A program made the translations under genes and the position numbers. The notes below the pieces were generated by a model, which worked only from the letters and a program-made list of their open reading frames with translations, was not told the DNA's origin and did not search any database. A DNA stretch of 64,000 bases from Palsa-504 sp963800415 (GTDB lineage: Bacteria; Actinomycetota; Actinomycetes; Streptosporangiales; Streptosporangiaceae), in assembly GCA_963800415.1 (NCBI GenBank), contig CAWDBS010000050.1:81961-145960 (forward strand), read 5' to 3'. Below are positions 34,043-44,475 of the stretch, piece by piece (within the stretch, counting starts at the first letter, position 1; each line of letters opens with the position of its first letter).

Positions 34043-34414
34043 TCAGCCGCGGGACAGCAGGCGGAGGGCGCGTTCCTTTTCGAAGTCCAGGGCGCGGCCC
34101 GGGGTGGCGGGGATGCGGCCGAGGCGGCGGCCGAGGTCCGCGACGGCCGCCCGGACCGGCGGCTCGGCCAGCACCCGCAGGCCGAACGCCAGCGACGCGG
34201 GGCTGATGTCGTACCGGTGCTCGAGTTCGAGCGCGGCGGCGACCGCCTCCAGGTCCGCCTCGCTGAACTGCCGGTGCGACGGCCCATGCGGCCTGGGCGA
34301 CCAGGACGGCCCAGGCAACTGGTCGCGGACCTGGGGCAGGAGGCCGAGATCCTCGCGGTAGCGGAGCATGCGAGCCGACGTGCCGAGCCGCCGGGCGGCC
34401 TCCGAGATGCGCAT
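34043..34414 (-). CDS. MerR-family transcriptional regulator
   Basis: A 123-residue regulator: MRISEAARRLGTSARMLRYREDLGLLPQ is the MerR winged-helix N-terminus, with HRQFSEADLEAVAAALELEHRYDISPASLAFGLRVLA as the second helix pair and a short dimerisation helix at the end. No cysteine ligand is present, so it is not a classical metal sensor. It is divergent from sahH with a 130-base gap and may control it (inference). A TAGAAT hexamer lies six bases upstream of the ATG, fitting a leaderless transcript. Confidence 0.88.
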   Translation of the reverse strand: MRISEAARRLGTSARMLRYREDLGLLPQVRDQLPGPSWSPRPHGPSHRQFSEADLEAVAAALELEHRYDISPASLAFGLRVLAEPPVRAAVADLGRRLGRIPATPGRALDFEKERALRLLSRG

Positions 34415-34420
34415 GGCCCG

Positions 34421-34426
34421 ATTCTA
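34421..34426 (-). promoter_or_regulatory. Candidate -10 element for a leaderless merR transcript
   Basis: TAGAAT on the minus strand is separated from the merR ATG (34414) by six bases, the distance expected when transcription starts at the A of ATG. No clear -35 element accompanies it. Confidence 0.35.
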
Positions 34427-34544
34427 ACAATTTAGCGTCAAGAATGCCCCCTAAAAAGTGCGGCGACCACCCGCCGTCCCGTAGCGTGTGAACGGGTGCG
34501 AGCCACCCAGCCCGTTCGGCCGAAAAGGAATGTAGGGAGAACGT

Positions 34545-35990
<1,446 letters not shown>

Positions 35991-36051
35991 CATCGCTGAC
36001 GCGGGACTCGCCGCCGAGGGTGATGCCCGCATCCGTTACGCCGAACGGGCC

Positions 36052-37300
36052 ATGCCCCTGCTCGCCGCCCTGATGGAGCGGTTCGCCAAGGACCGGCCCT
36101 TCGACGCCCTGAGCATCGCCGCCTGCCTGCACATCACGGCCGAGACCGCGATAATGGTCCGGTTGCTGCGGGCGGGCGGCGCGGCTGTCTCGCTGGCCGC
36201 GTCCAACCCGCTGTCCACCCAGGACGACATCGCGGCGGCGCTCGCTCATCGGTACGGGATCGCGGTCTTCGCCCGGGCCGGGGTGGACCGGCGTGGCTAC
36301 TACCGGCACATCGAGCTGGCCCTGGCCGAGGCCCCCGAAGGCCCGCACCTGGTCATCGATGACGGCGGCGACCTGGTCAACACGCTGCACACGCGGGCCG
36401 CCGCGTTGCTGCCGAACGTCCTGGGTGGCTGCGAGTCCACCACTACGGGCGTGATCAGGCTGCGCCGGATGGCCGCCGAGGGTGCGCTCGCCTTCCCGGT
36501 GATCGCGGCCAACGACACCGCGACCAAGCGGATGGTGGACAACACCTGCGGGACCGGGCAGTCCGCGATCGACGGCATCCTGCGCGCCACCAACACCCTG
36601 CTGGCGGGCAAGACCGTGGTCGTGGCCGGGTTCGGGGCCAGCGGCCGCGGGGTGGCCGAACGCGCCCGCGGCTTCGGCGCCCACGTGATCGTGACCGAGA
36701 TCGATCCGGTCCGGGCGCTGGACGCGTCGCTGCGCGGCTTCCGCGTGCTGCCGATGGCCCAGGCCGCGCCGCTCGGCGAGGTGTTCATCACCGCGACGGG
36801 ATCGGTCGACGTCATCGACGCGGACCACCTCGCCGTCATGCGCGACGGCGCGATCCTGGCCAATGCCGGGCACTTCGACGTGGAGATCGACGTGCGGGCG
36901 CTGGCCGGGCTGGCCGTGGCCGTGCACCCGGACGTGCGGCCGCACGTCGACGCCTACGAGCTGGCCGACGGCCGGACCCTGCTGCTGCTGGCCGAGGGGC
37001 GGGTGGTGAACCTGGTCGCGGCCGAGGGGCATCCGCCCGAGGTGATGGACCTGGCGTTCGGCATCGAGGCGCTCGCCCTGGCCTGGCTGGCTCAGACTGT
37101 GCGAGGAAATCAGACTGTGCTGGGAAATCAGACTGTGCTGGGAAACACGGGCGCCAAGCTCCCGGCCGGGGTGCACGAGGTGCCCGCCGTCATCGACGCC
37201 GAAGCCGCCAGCCTGGTGCTCGCGACCACCGGCACGTCGATCGACACGCTCACCCCGGCGCAGCTGTCCTACCAGGAGTCCTGGCGCATCGGCTCGTTAA
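36052..37300 (+). CDS. Short-form S-adenosylhomocysteine hydrolase-like paralogue
   Basis: About 415 residues clearly homologous to SahH: CLHITAETAIMVRLL, ASNPLSTQDD, DDGGDLVNTLHT, CESTTTGVIRLRRM, AANDTATKRMVDN (catalytic Lys/Asp kept), GFGASGRGVAERARGFG, NAGHFDVEID. The C-terminal Lys-Tyr tail is replaced by LSYQESWRIGS. Homology (TDIADAGLAAEGDARIRYAERAMPLL) begins right after the sahH stop, but no ATG, GTG or TTG exists before 36052. The frame as given runs on to 38535 antisense to the next gene. A TAA at 37298, one frame over, fits the expected end. It may hydrolyse a related thioether such as S-inosylhomocysteine (inference). A QTVLGN triple repeat lies at 37093-37146. Confidence 0.78.
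37093..37146 (+). repeat. 18-bp triple tandem repeat in the SahH-like paralogue
   Basis: Units 37093-37110, 37111-37128 and 37129-37146 (CAGACTGTGCTGGGAAAT type) encode QTVRGN, QTVLGN, QTVLGN. The block is AT-richer than the surrounding coding sequence. Confidence 0.88.
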
Positions 37301-38586
37301 CTCGCGGGAACCGTAAGGCTCGGCTCCCCGGCCTGCGCCGGGACGGTGACGGCCGCGCGGTCCGGCGGCCGGGTCAGGACCATCCATCCGACCAGCCCGA
37401 TCGGGTAGACGAAATACCCCCACCGGGTGGCGGGCGCCAGCGTGAACATCACCGCGAGCCCGAGCGCGAGCCGCCAGGCCGCGGCGCGCGCGTCGACCGG
37501 CGGGCGGAGGATGAGCGAGGTCGCGAAGCCGAGCCCGGCCGCGATCAGCAGGGCGACCGCGGCCCAGTGGCCGGCCATCCCGGTCATGGCCAGCAGGTGC
37601 CCCGGCAGCGGGCTGGCCGCCGGCGTCTTGTGGCTGCTCAGGCCGAGCGGGAACAGCACGGTGTTCTGCAGGAACGCGTACGGGTCGACCAGCGCCGCGG
37701 GAGCCAGCGCGACGGCCAGCAGGCCGGCCACGCCGATCGTGACCCCGATGAAGCGCCAGGCGGCCCGGGCGCCGTCCCGGGCGGCCAGCGCCGCGGCGAA
37801 CACCGGGACCGCGGGCCAGGCGGTCGCCTTCATCGCGCACGCGACCCCGAGGGCCATGGCCGCGCGGAGCAACCCCGACGGGCGGGCGATCAGCGCCAGC
37901 GTGAGGAACATCAGCGCGATGACCGGCGGGTCGGTGATGCCGACCGCCAGCGGGAACGCGATTACCGGGGATGCGGCGAAGAAGACGGCGGACAGGAGGG
38001 TGTTGTGGCGGCACGAGTCGCAGTGCCGGTGCGGCGCCGCGACCGTGAACGCCGCCCAGATCAGCGCGATGGACACGGCGGTCAGCCACAGCCGGGGGTC
38101 GGCGAACAGGCCGGACGCCCCCAGCGCCCTCGGCAGGCCGAACACCGCCATGACCGGCAGGTACGGGTTGTAGGACAGCCAGCTGTCCAGCTGTCCCTGC
38201 GGCAGGTACGGGGTGCCATGCTGCAGCAGCAGCACTGCCGACCGCGAGATGACCTGCACCTCGGGTGTCGGCGCGACCCGGGTCACGAGCCAGGTCACGG
38301 GCGCGGCCAGCGCCCCGCCCAGGGCCACGAGCATCGGCCAGATGACCGGCACGTTCTTGTGCCGGGTGAGCCAGATGATGAGCGTGGTCAGCCCGTAGCC
38401 GACTGCCGCCCAGATCGCCCAGGTGCGGTCCGCATGGCCGGTTTCGATGGCCAGCGCGGTGGCGTAGACGGCGAATGCCCCGTTCGCGGCGATGAGCCGG
38501 TTTCTGCTCAGCCAGTGCTGGTGGATGAGCGCTGAATGCTGGTCGTCTATCTGCGTGCGTTCCTTCTCTAGCTGTGTGCGTTCCAC
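37297..38586 (-). CDS. Multi-spanning membrane protein, GT87/GT-C-like glycosyltransferase
   Basis: A 429-residue integral membrane protein with about ten hydrophobic segments, such as LIAANGAFAVYATALAIE, TWAIWAAVGYGLTTLIIWL, LLSAVFFAASPVIAFPLAVGIT and LALGLAVMFTLAPATRWGYFVYPIGLVGWMVL. The loop YNPYLPVMAVFGLPRALG and the overall pattern resemble GT87 (DUF2029) polyprenyl-phosphate-mannose-dependent mannosyltransferases. A loop HRHCDSCRHN is Cys/His-rich. The N-terminus (MERTQLEKERTQIDD) carries a small duplicated RTQ motif. Its TAA overlaps the TAA expected for the SahH paralogue in the palindrome GTTAAC. Confidence 0.78.
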   Translation of the reverse strand: MERTQLEKERTQIDDQHSALIHQHWLSRNRLIAANGAFAVYATALAIETGHADRTWAIWAAVGYGLTTLIIWLTRHKNVPVIWPMLVALGGALAAPVTWLVTRVAPTPEVQVISRSAVLLLQHGTPYLPQGQLDSWLSYNPYLPVMAVFGLPRALGASGLFADPRLWLTAVSIALIWAAFTVAAPHRHCDSCRHNTLLSAVFFAASPVIAFPLAVGITDPPVIALMFLTLALIARPSGLLRAAMALGVACAMKATAWPAVPVFAAALAARDGARAAWRFIGVTIGVAGLLAVALAPAALVDPYAFLQNTVLFPLGLSSHKTPAASPLPGHLLAMTGMAGHWAAVALLIAAGLGFATSLILRPPVDARAAAWRLALGLAVMFTLAPATRWGYFVYPIGLVGWMVLTRPPDRAAVTVPAQAGEPSLTVPAS

Positions 38587-38739
38587 AGTGCCGCTACCCG
38601 CCCGTCGACGCGATATTCCCCTGCTTTTAGTCGAGCTGTGGCCATGGAAGACCGGTAGAACTGCCCCCGAAAGCAGCCAAACCAGCCTATCACCAGGTGT
38701 TACCGAGCTGCCTTTCTATATCCTTTCAGGTCTCCGCGG

Positions 38740-39432
38740 CTACGGCAGCTTCCAGTCGACCGGCTCGGCGCCGTGCTGCTCGAGGAGCCGATTAGCTCGG
38801 CTGAACGGATGTGAACCAAAAAATCCGCTGGTGGCCGAATATGGACTCGGGTGCGCCGATTCGATGCACGGGATGCTCGTGTGGCCGGCCTGGGCGAGCA
38901 GCGGCACCAGCGTCCGCGCGTCGCGGCCCCACAAGATCGCCACCAGGGGTACTCCCGGCCGGGCGGCCAGTGCCCGGATAGCCTGCTCGGTCACCTGCTC
39001 CCAGCCCTTGCCCCGGTGCGAGCCCGGCTTGCCCGGCTGGACGGTGAGCACCCGGTTCAGCAGCAGCACGCCGCGCTCGCTCCACGGGGTCAGGTCCCCG
39101 TTCACCGGCGTCGGGTAGCCGAGGTCCGCGGAGTACTCGGTGAAGATGTTGACCAGGCTCGGCGGCAGCCGCCGCACCTCGGGCGCGACCGAGAAGCTCA
39201 GGCCGACCGGATTCCCGGGCGTGGGGTACGGGTCCTGGCCGACGATGAGCACGCGCACGTCGGCGAACGGCTGCTTGAACGCCCGCAGCACGTTCTCCCC
39301 GGCGGGCAGGTACCGGCGCCCGGCGGCGATCTCGGCCCGCAGGAATTCGCCCATCGCGCCGATCCGGTCCGCGACCGGCTCGAGTGCCTCGGCCCAGCCC
39401 GCGTCGATGATGTTGCGCAACGGCTCCGCCAT
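38740..39432 (-). CDS. ung: Uracil-DNA glycosylase (family 1)
   Basis: Removes uracil from DNA in base-excision repair. From ATG 39432 (MAEPLRNIIDAGWAE) the protein has 230 residues. Motif A is VGQDPYPTPGNPVGLSFSV with the catalytic aspartate, followed by LLLNRVLTVQPGKPGSHRGKGWEQ, and motif B is SAHPSPYSATSGFFGSHPFSRAN with the catalytic His and the DNA-intercalation loop. The variant PYPTPGNPVGLSFSV is as in actinobacterial Ung. Ten additional in-frame residues upstream are possible. Confidence 0.95.
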   Translation of the reverse strand: MAEPLRNIIDAGWAEALEPVADRIGAMGEFLRAEIAAGRRYLPAGENVLRAFKQPFADVRVLIVGQDPYPTPGNPVGLSFSVAPEVRRLPPSLVNIFTEYSADLGYPTPVNGDLTPWSERGVLLLNRVLTVQPGKPGSHRGKGWEQVTEQAIRALAARPGVPLVAILWGRDARTLVPLLAQAGHTSIPCIESAHPSPYSATSGFFGSHPFSRANRLLEQHGAEPVDWKLP

Positions 39433-39741
39433 GCGCAGAACTCTAGCCGCGGCCACTGACAAAAACAGGGATCACGACCATGGGCCCATGGGCCCGAACG
39501 AGCGTCGTGTCACGCCCCGGCTGCACTGCGCGCGATCATGGCGCACGGCCCTGGCGGGCGACGGCGGCGGCGAAGCCGGCCGCGTCGCGCGGCGCGGCGC
39601 CCGCCGGCACTGTCGCCTGCGGACGATTTGAGTTTGATTTACCCGGTTGCCGGAAAAGCTATCCGTGAACCGGTGTCAGCAGCTGGTAAATGGGGGTAGC
39701 CTGCGTCCACGCACAGTCAATCACATGGAACGATGGGGCCC
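39433..39741. other. Divergent intergenic region between ung and mtrA
   Basis: About 310 bases. A candidate promoter for mtrA is TGTCAG (39674-39679), 17-base spacer, TAGCCT (39697-39702). A CCATGGGCCCATGGGCCC duplicated palindrome lies near 39479-39495. No protein gene is supported. Confidence 0.35.
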
Positions 39742-40419
39742 ATGAAAGGTCGTGTTCTTGTCGTCGATGACGACGCCGCCCTCGCTGAGATGCTCGGGAT
39801 CGTGCTACGCGGTGAGGGGTTCGAGCCGACTTTCGTCTCCGACGGCGACAAGGCGGTCGAGGTTTTCCGGGAATCCCGGCCCGACCTGGTCCTTCTTGAC
39901 CTGATGCTGCCGGGCTCCGACGGGATCGACGTGTGCCGTCAGATCCGCGCCGAGTCCGGCGTGCCGATCGTGATGCTGACGGCGAAGACCAACACCGTCG
40001 ATGTGGTCCTCGGCCTCGAATCCGGTGCCGACGACTACATCATGAAGCCGTTCAAGTCCAAGGAGCTAGTCGCTCGGGTCCGGGCCCGGCTGCGCCGGAC
40101 CGATGAGCCCGCGCCTGAAATGCTCCAGATCGGCGACATCGTCATCGACGTGGCCGGCCACACGGTGAAGCGCGACGGGGAAACGCTCAACCTCACCCCG
40201 CTCGAGTTCGACTTGCTGGTCGCGCTGGCCCGCAAGCCGCGCCAGGTCTTCACCCGGGAGGTCCTGCTGGAGCAGGTCTGGGGTTACCGGCACGCCGCGG
40301 ACACCCGGCTGGTCAACGTGCACGTGCAGCGGCTGCGCGCGAAGATCGAGAAGGATCCCGAGCATCCCGAGATCGTGGTGACGGTCCGCGGTGTCGGCTA
40401 CAAGGCGGGGCCTGGCTGA
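39742..40419 (+). CDS. mtrA: Response regulator MtrA (OmpR/PhoB family)
   Basis: Response regulator of the MtrAB system, which couples cell-wall homeostasis, DNA replication and division in actinobacteria. The ATG at 39742 gives MKGRVLVVDDDAALAEMLG, the standard MtrA N-terminus; ATG 39733 is an in-frame alternative. The receiver domain shows the acidic pocket VVDDD, phospho-acceptor LVLLDLMLPGSDG, and MLTAKTN with the conserved lysine. The winged-helix effector ends RLRAKIEKDPEHPEIVVTVRGVGYKAG. The mtrB start lies 10 bases downstream; lpqB completes the operon. Confidence 0.96.
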   Translation: MKGRVLVVDDDAALAEMLGIVLRGEGFEPTFVSDGDKAVEVFRESRPDLVLLDLMLPGSDGIDVCRQIRAESGVPIVMLTAKTNTVDVVLGLESGADDYIMKPFKSKELVARVRARLRRTDEPAPEMLQIGDIVIDVAGHTVKRDGETLNLTPLEFDLLVALARKPRQVFTREVLLEQVWGYRHAADTRLVNVHVQRLRAKIEKDPEHPEIVVTVRGVGYKAGPG

Positions 40420-40429
40420 GTCCAGGTAC

Positions 40430-42223
40430 ATGAAGGTGGTATCGGTACGTACGGCCAGGCAGCCCAACTGGATCACTGCCGTCCGCCGCTCGGCTTTCAG
40501 CCGGGCCATCATCCGGCGGCTGCCGGCTCGGCTCAAGTGCTGGTTGCGGACCGGCCGCCGGTGGCAGCGCAGTGCCGTCGCGCAGATCAAGCTCCGCTGG
40601 CACCGTTCGCTGCAGTTGCGGGTGGTATCGACCACCCTGGTTCTTTCCGTTCTGGTCATCGCGGTGCTCGGGTTCTTCCTGGTCGAGTCGGTCGCGGCCG
40701 GGCTGCTCAGCAGTGCGGAGAGCGCCGCGGAATCCCAGGTCAAGATCGGCCGGACGAGCGCTCTCGGGCAGGGTACCGTGAACGTGCTGGACCATCCGCA
40801 GCGGCCAAGCGAAGCGGTCAGCGTGGCGACGACCACCGCCCGGGCGCTGCAGCAGGCTAGCGGGAGCACCGGCAATTACCTGGTCTTCATCCAGCTGACC
40901 AACATCGTCCCCGCCACCGTGCACTGGGTCGGTCACACCGACGTCAACATCGGCGCGACCATCCCGGCGACGCTGATCAACCGGGTGACCGATAACCAGC
41001 AGAGCGATCGCTTCGACAACCAGAACACCGTGCCGCTGAGCTACGAGCCGACCACGCTGGTCTATAACCCGGGGCAGGGTACCTCGGTGCCCGCCCTCGC
41101 TGTCGGCGTGCCGATCGGCGGGTATTACCAGCTGTATTACGTATTCCCCTTCACCCAGCAGCAGGCGACCCTGCTGCTGGTGCAGCGCATCCTGGTCGGC
41201 GTCGGCCTGGCGGTTGTCGTGCTGCTGGCAGCGATCGCGTCGCTGGTCACCCGGTGGGTGGTGCTGCCCGTCCGGCACGCCGCCCAGGCGGCCCAGCGCC
41301 TGTCGGCCGGGCACCTGGAGGAGCGCATGGAGGTGCTCGGCGTGGACGACCTCGCGGCCCTGGCCACGTCCTTCAACGAGATGGCGGCCAGCCTGCAGGG
41401 CAAGCTCCGCGAGCTCGAGGGACTCTCCCACGTGCAGCGGCAGTTCGTTTCCGACGTGTCGCACGAGCTCCGGACGCCGCTTTCGACCATCAAGATGGCC
41501 GCCGACCTGCTTTTCGAGTCCCGCGAGGAGCTCGACCCGGCCGGCGCCCGGTCCGCGGAGCTGCTGCAGAGCCAGCTGGAGCGGTTCGAGTCGCTGCTCG
41601 TCGACCTGCTCGAGATCAGCAGGTTCGACGCGGGTGCGGCCACCCTGGAGGCCGAACTCGTGGACGTGTGCGACCTGGTGCGGCGTTCGGCCGACGACGC
41701 GCAGCAGCTAGCCGAGCGCCGGGGCAGCCGGATCGAGTTCCGGCTGCCGGCGACCGGGTGCTTCGCCGAGGCAGACCGCCGCCGGGTGGAGCGCATTCTA
41801 CGCAATATCCTGGTGAACGCGGTCGAGCACGGCGAGGGCAAGGATGTGGTGGTCACCACCGCCATCGACAGCGACGCGGTCGCCGTCTCGGTCCGGGACT
41901 ACGGCGTGGGGCTGCGGCCAGGCGAGGAACACCAGGTCTTCGACCGGTTCTGGCGGGCCGACCCGGCCCGGGCCCGAACGACCGGCGGTACCGGCCTGGG
42001 CCTGGCTATCTCGCTGGAGGACGCGCGGCTGCACGGCGGCTGGCTGCAGGCCTGGGGCGAGCGCGGCAGGGGCTCGGTGTTCCGGCTGACCCTGCCTCGG
42101 GTGGCCGGGCAGCCACTCGCAGGCTCGCCGTTGCCGCTTGGGCCGGACGAGGCAGAGATCGCTGCCAGCCTGACTGGGACCTATCCAGCGGGCGAGATCA
42201 CCCAGGTGATCTCGCATGGCTAG
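40430..42223 (+). CDS. mtrB: Sensor histidine kinase MtrB
   Basis: Membrane sensor kinase partner of MtrA, 597 residues from ATG 40430. The N-terminal basic region precedes a membrane helix (VVSTTLVLSVLVIAVLGFFLV), an extracytoplasmic sensor domain of about 170 residues, a second helix (ILVGVGLAVVVLLAAIASLVT), a HAMP domain (LPVRHAAQAAQRLSAGHLEERMEV), the H-box SHELRTPLSTIK, and ATPase boxes NILVNAVEHGEGK, VRDYGVGLRPGEE and GGTGLGLAISLEDARLHGG. The lpqB ATG overlaps its last eight bases. Confidence 0.96.
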   Translation: MKVVSVRTARQPNWITAVRRSAFSRAIIRRLPARLKCWLRTGRRWQRSAVAQIKLRWHRSLQLRVVSTTLVLSVLVIAVLGFFLVESVAAGLLSSAESAAESQVKIGRTSALGQGTVNVLDHPQRPSEAVSVATTTARALQQASGSTGNYLVFIQLTNIVPATVHWVGHTDVNIGATIPATLINRVTDNQQSDRFDNQNTVPLSYEPTTLVYNPGQGTSVPALAVGVPIGGYYQLYYVFPFTQQQATLLLVQRILVGVGLAVVVLLAAIASLVTRWVVLPVRHAAQAAQRLSAGHLEERMEVLGVDDLAALATSFNEMAASLQGKLRELEGLSHVQRQFVSDVSHELRTPLSTIKMAADLLFESREELDPAGARSAELLQSQLERFESLLVDLLEISRFDAGAATLEAELVDVCDLVRRSADDAQQLAERRGSRIEFRLPATGCFAEADRRRVERILRNILVNAVEHGEGKDVVVTTAIDSDAVAVSVRDYGVGLRPGEEHQVFDRFWRADPARARTTGGTGLGLAISLEDARLHGGWLQAWGERGRGSVFRLTLPRVAGQPLAGSPLPLGPDEAEIAASLTGTYPAGEITQVISHG

Positions 42224-44240
42224 CGCCCACGAGGCAACAGTGCGCCCGGGTCCTGGGCGGCGGTGGCTGGCCCGCGCGCGCCGGGCGGGCCTGGCGGTCG
42301 CCGTAGCCGTGTCCGTGGCGGGCTGCGTGGGCATGCCCAACAGCGGCTCACCGGGGACGTTCAGCGCCACCCCGCAGGATACGACGCCCGACTCGAACTT
42401 CATCGGGGCGATCCCGGCGGGCCCTCAGGCCAACTGGAAACCGACCGAGATCGTGACGGGCTTCCTGAACGCCAGCGCCAACTACCCGGTCTATAAGGAG
42501 GTCGCCTGGCAGTACCTGGTCAACTCGGCCGTCAAGACCTGGGACCCGGGCTGGTCGGTCGAGGTGGTCGATCAGGTCGACGTGCCCCATCGCGCCGAGA
42601 TGAGCACCAGGGGCAGCCAGGCCATCGTGGACGTTACCGGTACGGTCCGGGCCTCGTTCAACGGGACCGGCCAGTACGTCGGGCCTCAGCAGAGCCACGG
42701 CGGGGCGCTGCCGGAGGACCAGATATTCAAGCTGGTCAAGGTGAACGGCCAGTGGCGGATCACCAATCCGCCGAAATTCCGGATGCTGACCGAGCCTGAT
42801 TTCTCCCAGGTCTACAAGCCGCAGGACCTGTACTTCTTCGACCCGGCCGGCCAGGTGCTCGTGCCTGACGCGGTGTTCGTGCCCTCCGCCACGCCGCCGA
42901 CGACGCTGGTGACCAACCTGGTCGGGGCGCTACTCAATAACCCGCAGCCGCAATGGCTGCGGAACGGGACCTCGCCTCCCGCCGTGACTGAGTTTCCCAG
43001 CGGGACCAGGCTGCTATCCCCCGTGGCGATCGACGGGACCACCGCGACGGTGAATCTCGGCGGGGCGGTGGCGAGCGCCACTCCTACCGTGCGCGAGCAG
43101 ATCTCGGCGCAGCTGGTATGGACCCTGACCGGGCAGCAGAGCTCGCTGAACATCCAGGCGGTCCAGCTCGAGATCAACGGCAAGGCGTGGACGCCATCCG
43201 TTTCCCCCTGCGCCGGGACGCGCGGCCAGAGCCAGAGCCCGACGCAGAAACAGTTCATGTATGGCTGCTACAACCCGTATCCGGCCGCGACGTCGGCGGC
43301 CTTCTATTACGTGAGCAACGGGCAGGCCTGGTCACGGTGCGCGTCCGAATCCCAGGTGATGACGGGCTTTATCGGCCCGGTCGTCCCGGTCTTCAACCGG
43401 AGGAGTGCGGCCCGGATCGGCCAGCGCTGCGTGACACCCGTGATAGCCGGGTCCCCGGCCATGCCGCCGCCACAGCCGCGTGGCCTGCCCCCGTTGTCCA
43501 TGGTGGCGGTGTCGCCCGACGGCAAGTACATGGCCGGCGTCTTGCCCGGCGGAAAGACCGTCGAGGTATGGGCGTCGGGCGGCGCGAAGCCGTTCAGCTC
43601 TCTGACCACGTCGGACGTCACCGCGATCAGCTGGGATGGCCGTGACTACCTCTGGGTGGCCCACGGCAGCAGCACCACGATAGTGGTGCCCACCAGCAAC
43701 AGCAGTAACCACACTGACATCCCGAACGCCTTCGACGGGAAGATCATCGGCCTGGGCATCGCTCCCAACGGCGTCCGGGTGGCGGCCGTCGTGCAGACCG
43801 GTTCGGGCCCCGAGGTCGAGCTCGCGGCCATCGCCGACACCGGACAACCCTCCGGCCAGCTGAGCAATCCCTCGGCCCGCACGTCCATCGGACAGTCGGT
43901 GTCCATCGGACCGCCGGTGCGGCTCGGGCCCAATATTATCAATCCGATGGCGCTGACCTGGTACGACGCCGACAACCTGCTTGTGCTCAATGGCCCGAGC
44001 GCCAGGGCCATACTGTGGGACGTGCCGGTGGATGGGCAGCCGGCCACCAATTCGTCCGGGGTCCTGCCGTACGCGGTATCCATTACCGCCAATAGCGCCA
44101 AGAACGCCCTGGTGGTCGGGCTGTCGACGGGCCGGATGGAGGTCTCGGCGAGTCTCGAGGGACCCTGGCAGCTGCTGGGCAGCGACGGCCAGAACCCGGC
44201 TTTCCCGGTTCCCGCCATCCCCAGCGCGGCGCAGTCGTAA
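42216..44240 (+). CDS. lpqB: Lipoprotein LpqB (GerMN domain), MtrAB accessory protein
   Basis: The 674-residue lipoprotein modulates MtrB. The N-terminus has Arg residues, a hydrophobic core AGLAVAVAVSV and the lipobox VAGC with Cys37 as lipidation site. A GerMN domain lies around residues 225-340 (VTNLVGALLNNPQPQWLRNG, AIDGTTATVNLGGAVAS), followed by a beta-propeller-like C-terminal half (MVAVSPDGKYMAGVLPGGKTVEVW). It overlaps mtrB by eight bases. The comF-type gene often found after lpqB is absent here. Confidence 0.95.
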   Translation: MASAHEATVRPGPGRRWLARARRAGLAVAVAVSVAGCVGMPNSGSPGTFSATPQDTTPDSNFIGAIPAGPQANWKPTEIVTGFLNASANYPVYKEVAWQYLVNSAVKTWDPGWSVEVVDQVDVPHRAEMSTRGSQAIVDVTGTVRASFNGTGQYVGPQQSHGGALPEDQIFKLVKVNGQWRITNPPKFRMLTEPDFSQVYKPQDLYFFDPAGQVLVPDAVFVPSATPPTTLVTNLVGALLNNPQPQWLRNGTSPPAVTEFPSGTRLLSPVAIDGTTATVNLGGAVASATPTVREQISAQLVWTLTGQQSSLNIQAVQLEINGKAWTPSVSPCAGTRGQSQSPTQKQFMYGCYNPYPAATSAAFYYVSNGQAWSRCASESQVMTGFIGPVVPVFNRRSAARIGQRCVTPVIAGSPAMPPPQPRGLPPLSMVAVSPDGKYMAGVLPGGKTVEVWASGGAKPFSSLTTSDVTAISWDGRDYLWVAHGSSTTIVVPTSNSSNHTDIPNAFDGKIIGLGIAPNGVRVAAVVQTGSGPEVELAAIADTGQPSGQLSNPSARTSIGQSVSIGPPVRLGPNIINPMALTWYDADNLLVLNGPSARAILWDVPVDGQPATNSSGVLPYAVSITANSAKNALVVGLSTGRMEVSASLEGPWQLLGSDGQNPAFPVPAIPSAAQS

Positions 44241-44272
44241 CTCCCGTCGGCCGGTCCGGGCAGCCTGGTGAT

Positions 44273-44322
44273 CCGGCGTGCGGCCTGTGCGCGGCGGCCG
44301 GCGTGCGGCCTACACGCGGCTA
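44273..44322 (+). repeat. 25-bp direct duplication downstream of lpqB
   Basis: Copies at 44273-44297 and 44298-44322 share CCGGCGTGCGGCCT and CGCGGC, starting 33 bases after the lpqB stop. Confidence 0.75.
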
Positions 44323-44446
44323 CGTCAACGTTACGGAGTCGTTATGTAGCTATTTGTGATCGATCGCCTACAAGTCCCACCTGACATTCACGCTCTGGCG
44401 AGCTAGCGTTCAGACATGGCACTCGCCCGGGCCCGTGGTTGCGCCG

Positions 44447-44475
44447 GGCGTGGCGCCCCACTGGGGCGCCACGCC
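44447..44475. terminator. 29-base near-perfect palindrome between lpqB and hpf
   Basis: The arms GGCGTGGCGCCCCA (44447-44460) and TGGGGCGCCACGCC (44462-44475) are perfectly complementary around a single central C. It lies in the 520-base lpqB-hpf spacer, which otherwise contains no convincing gene. It may terminate lpqB or be a protein-binding palindrome. A second small hairpin (CGGGAGA, 44571-44577; TCTCCCG, 44585-44591) lies nearer hpf. Confidence 0.5.

Noticed and set aside
34415..34544. SAH riboswitch upstream of sahH
   Set aside because: I could not find the conserved core sequence or a matching pseudoknot; the leader is short and looks like an ordinary promoter region.
37301..38535. 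Extension of the SahH-paralogue frame to give an 827-residue protein
   Set aside because: The added 400 residues are antisense to the membrane glycosyltransferase gene and read as Arg/Gly/Gln/His low complexity.
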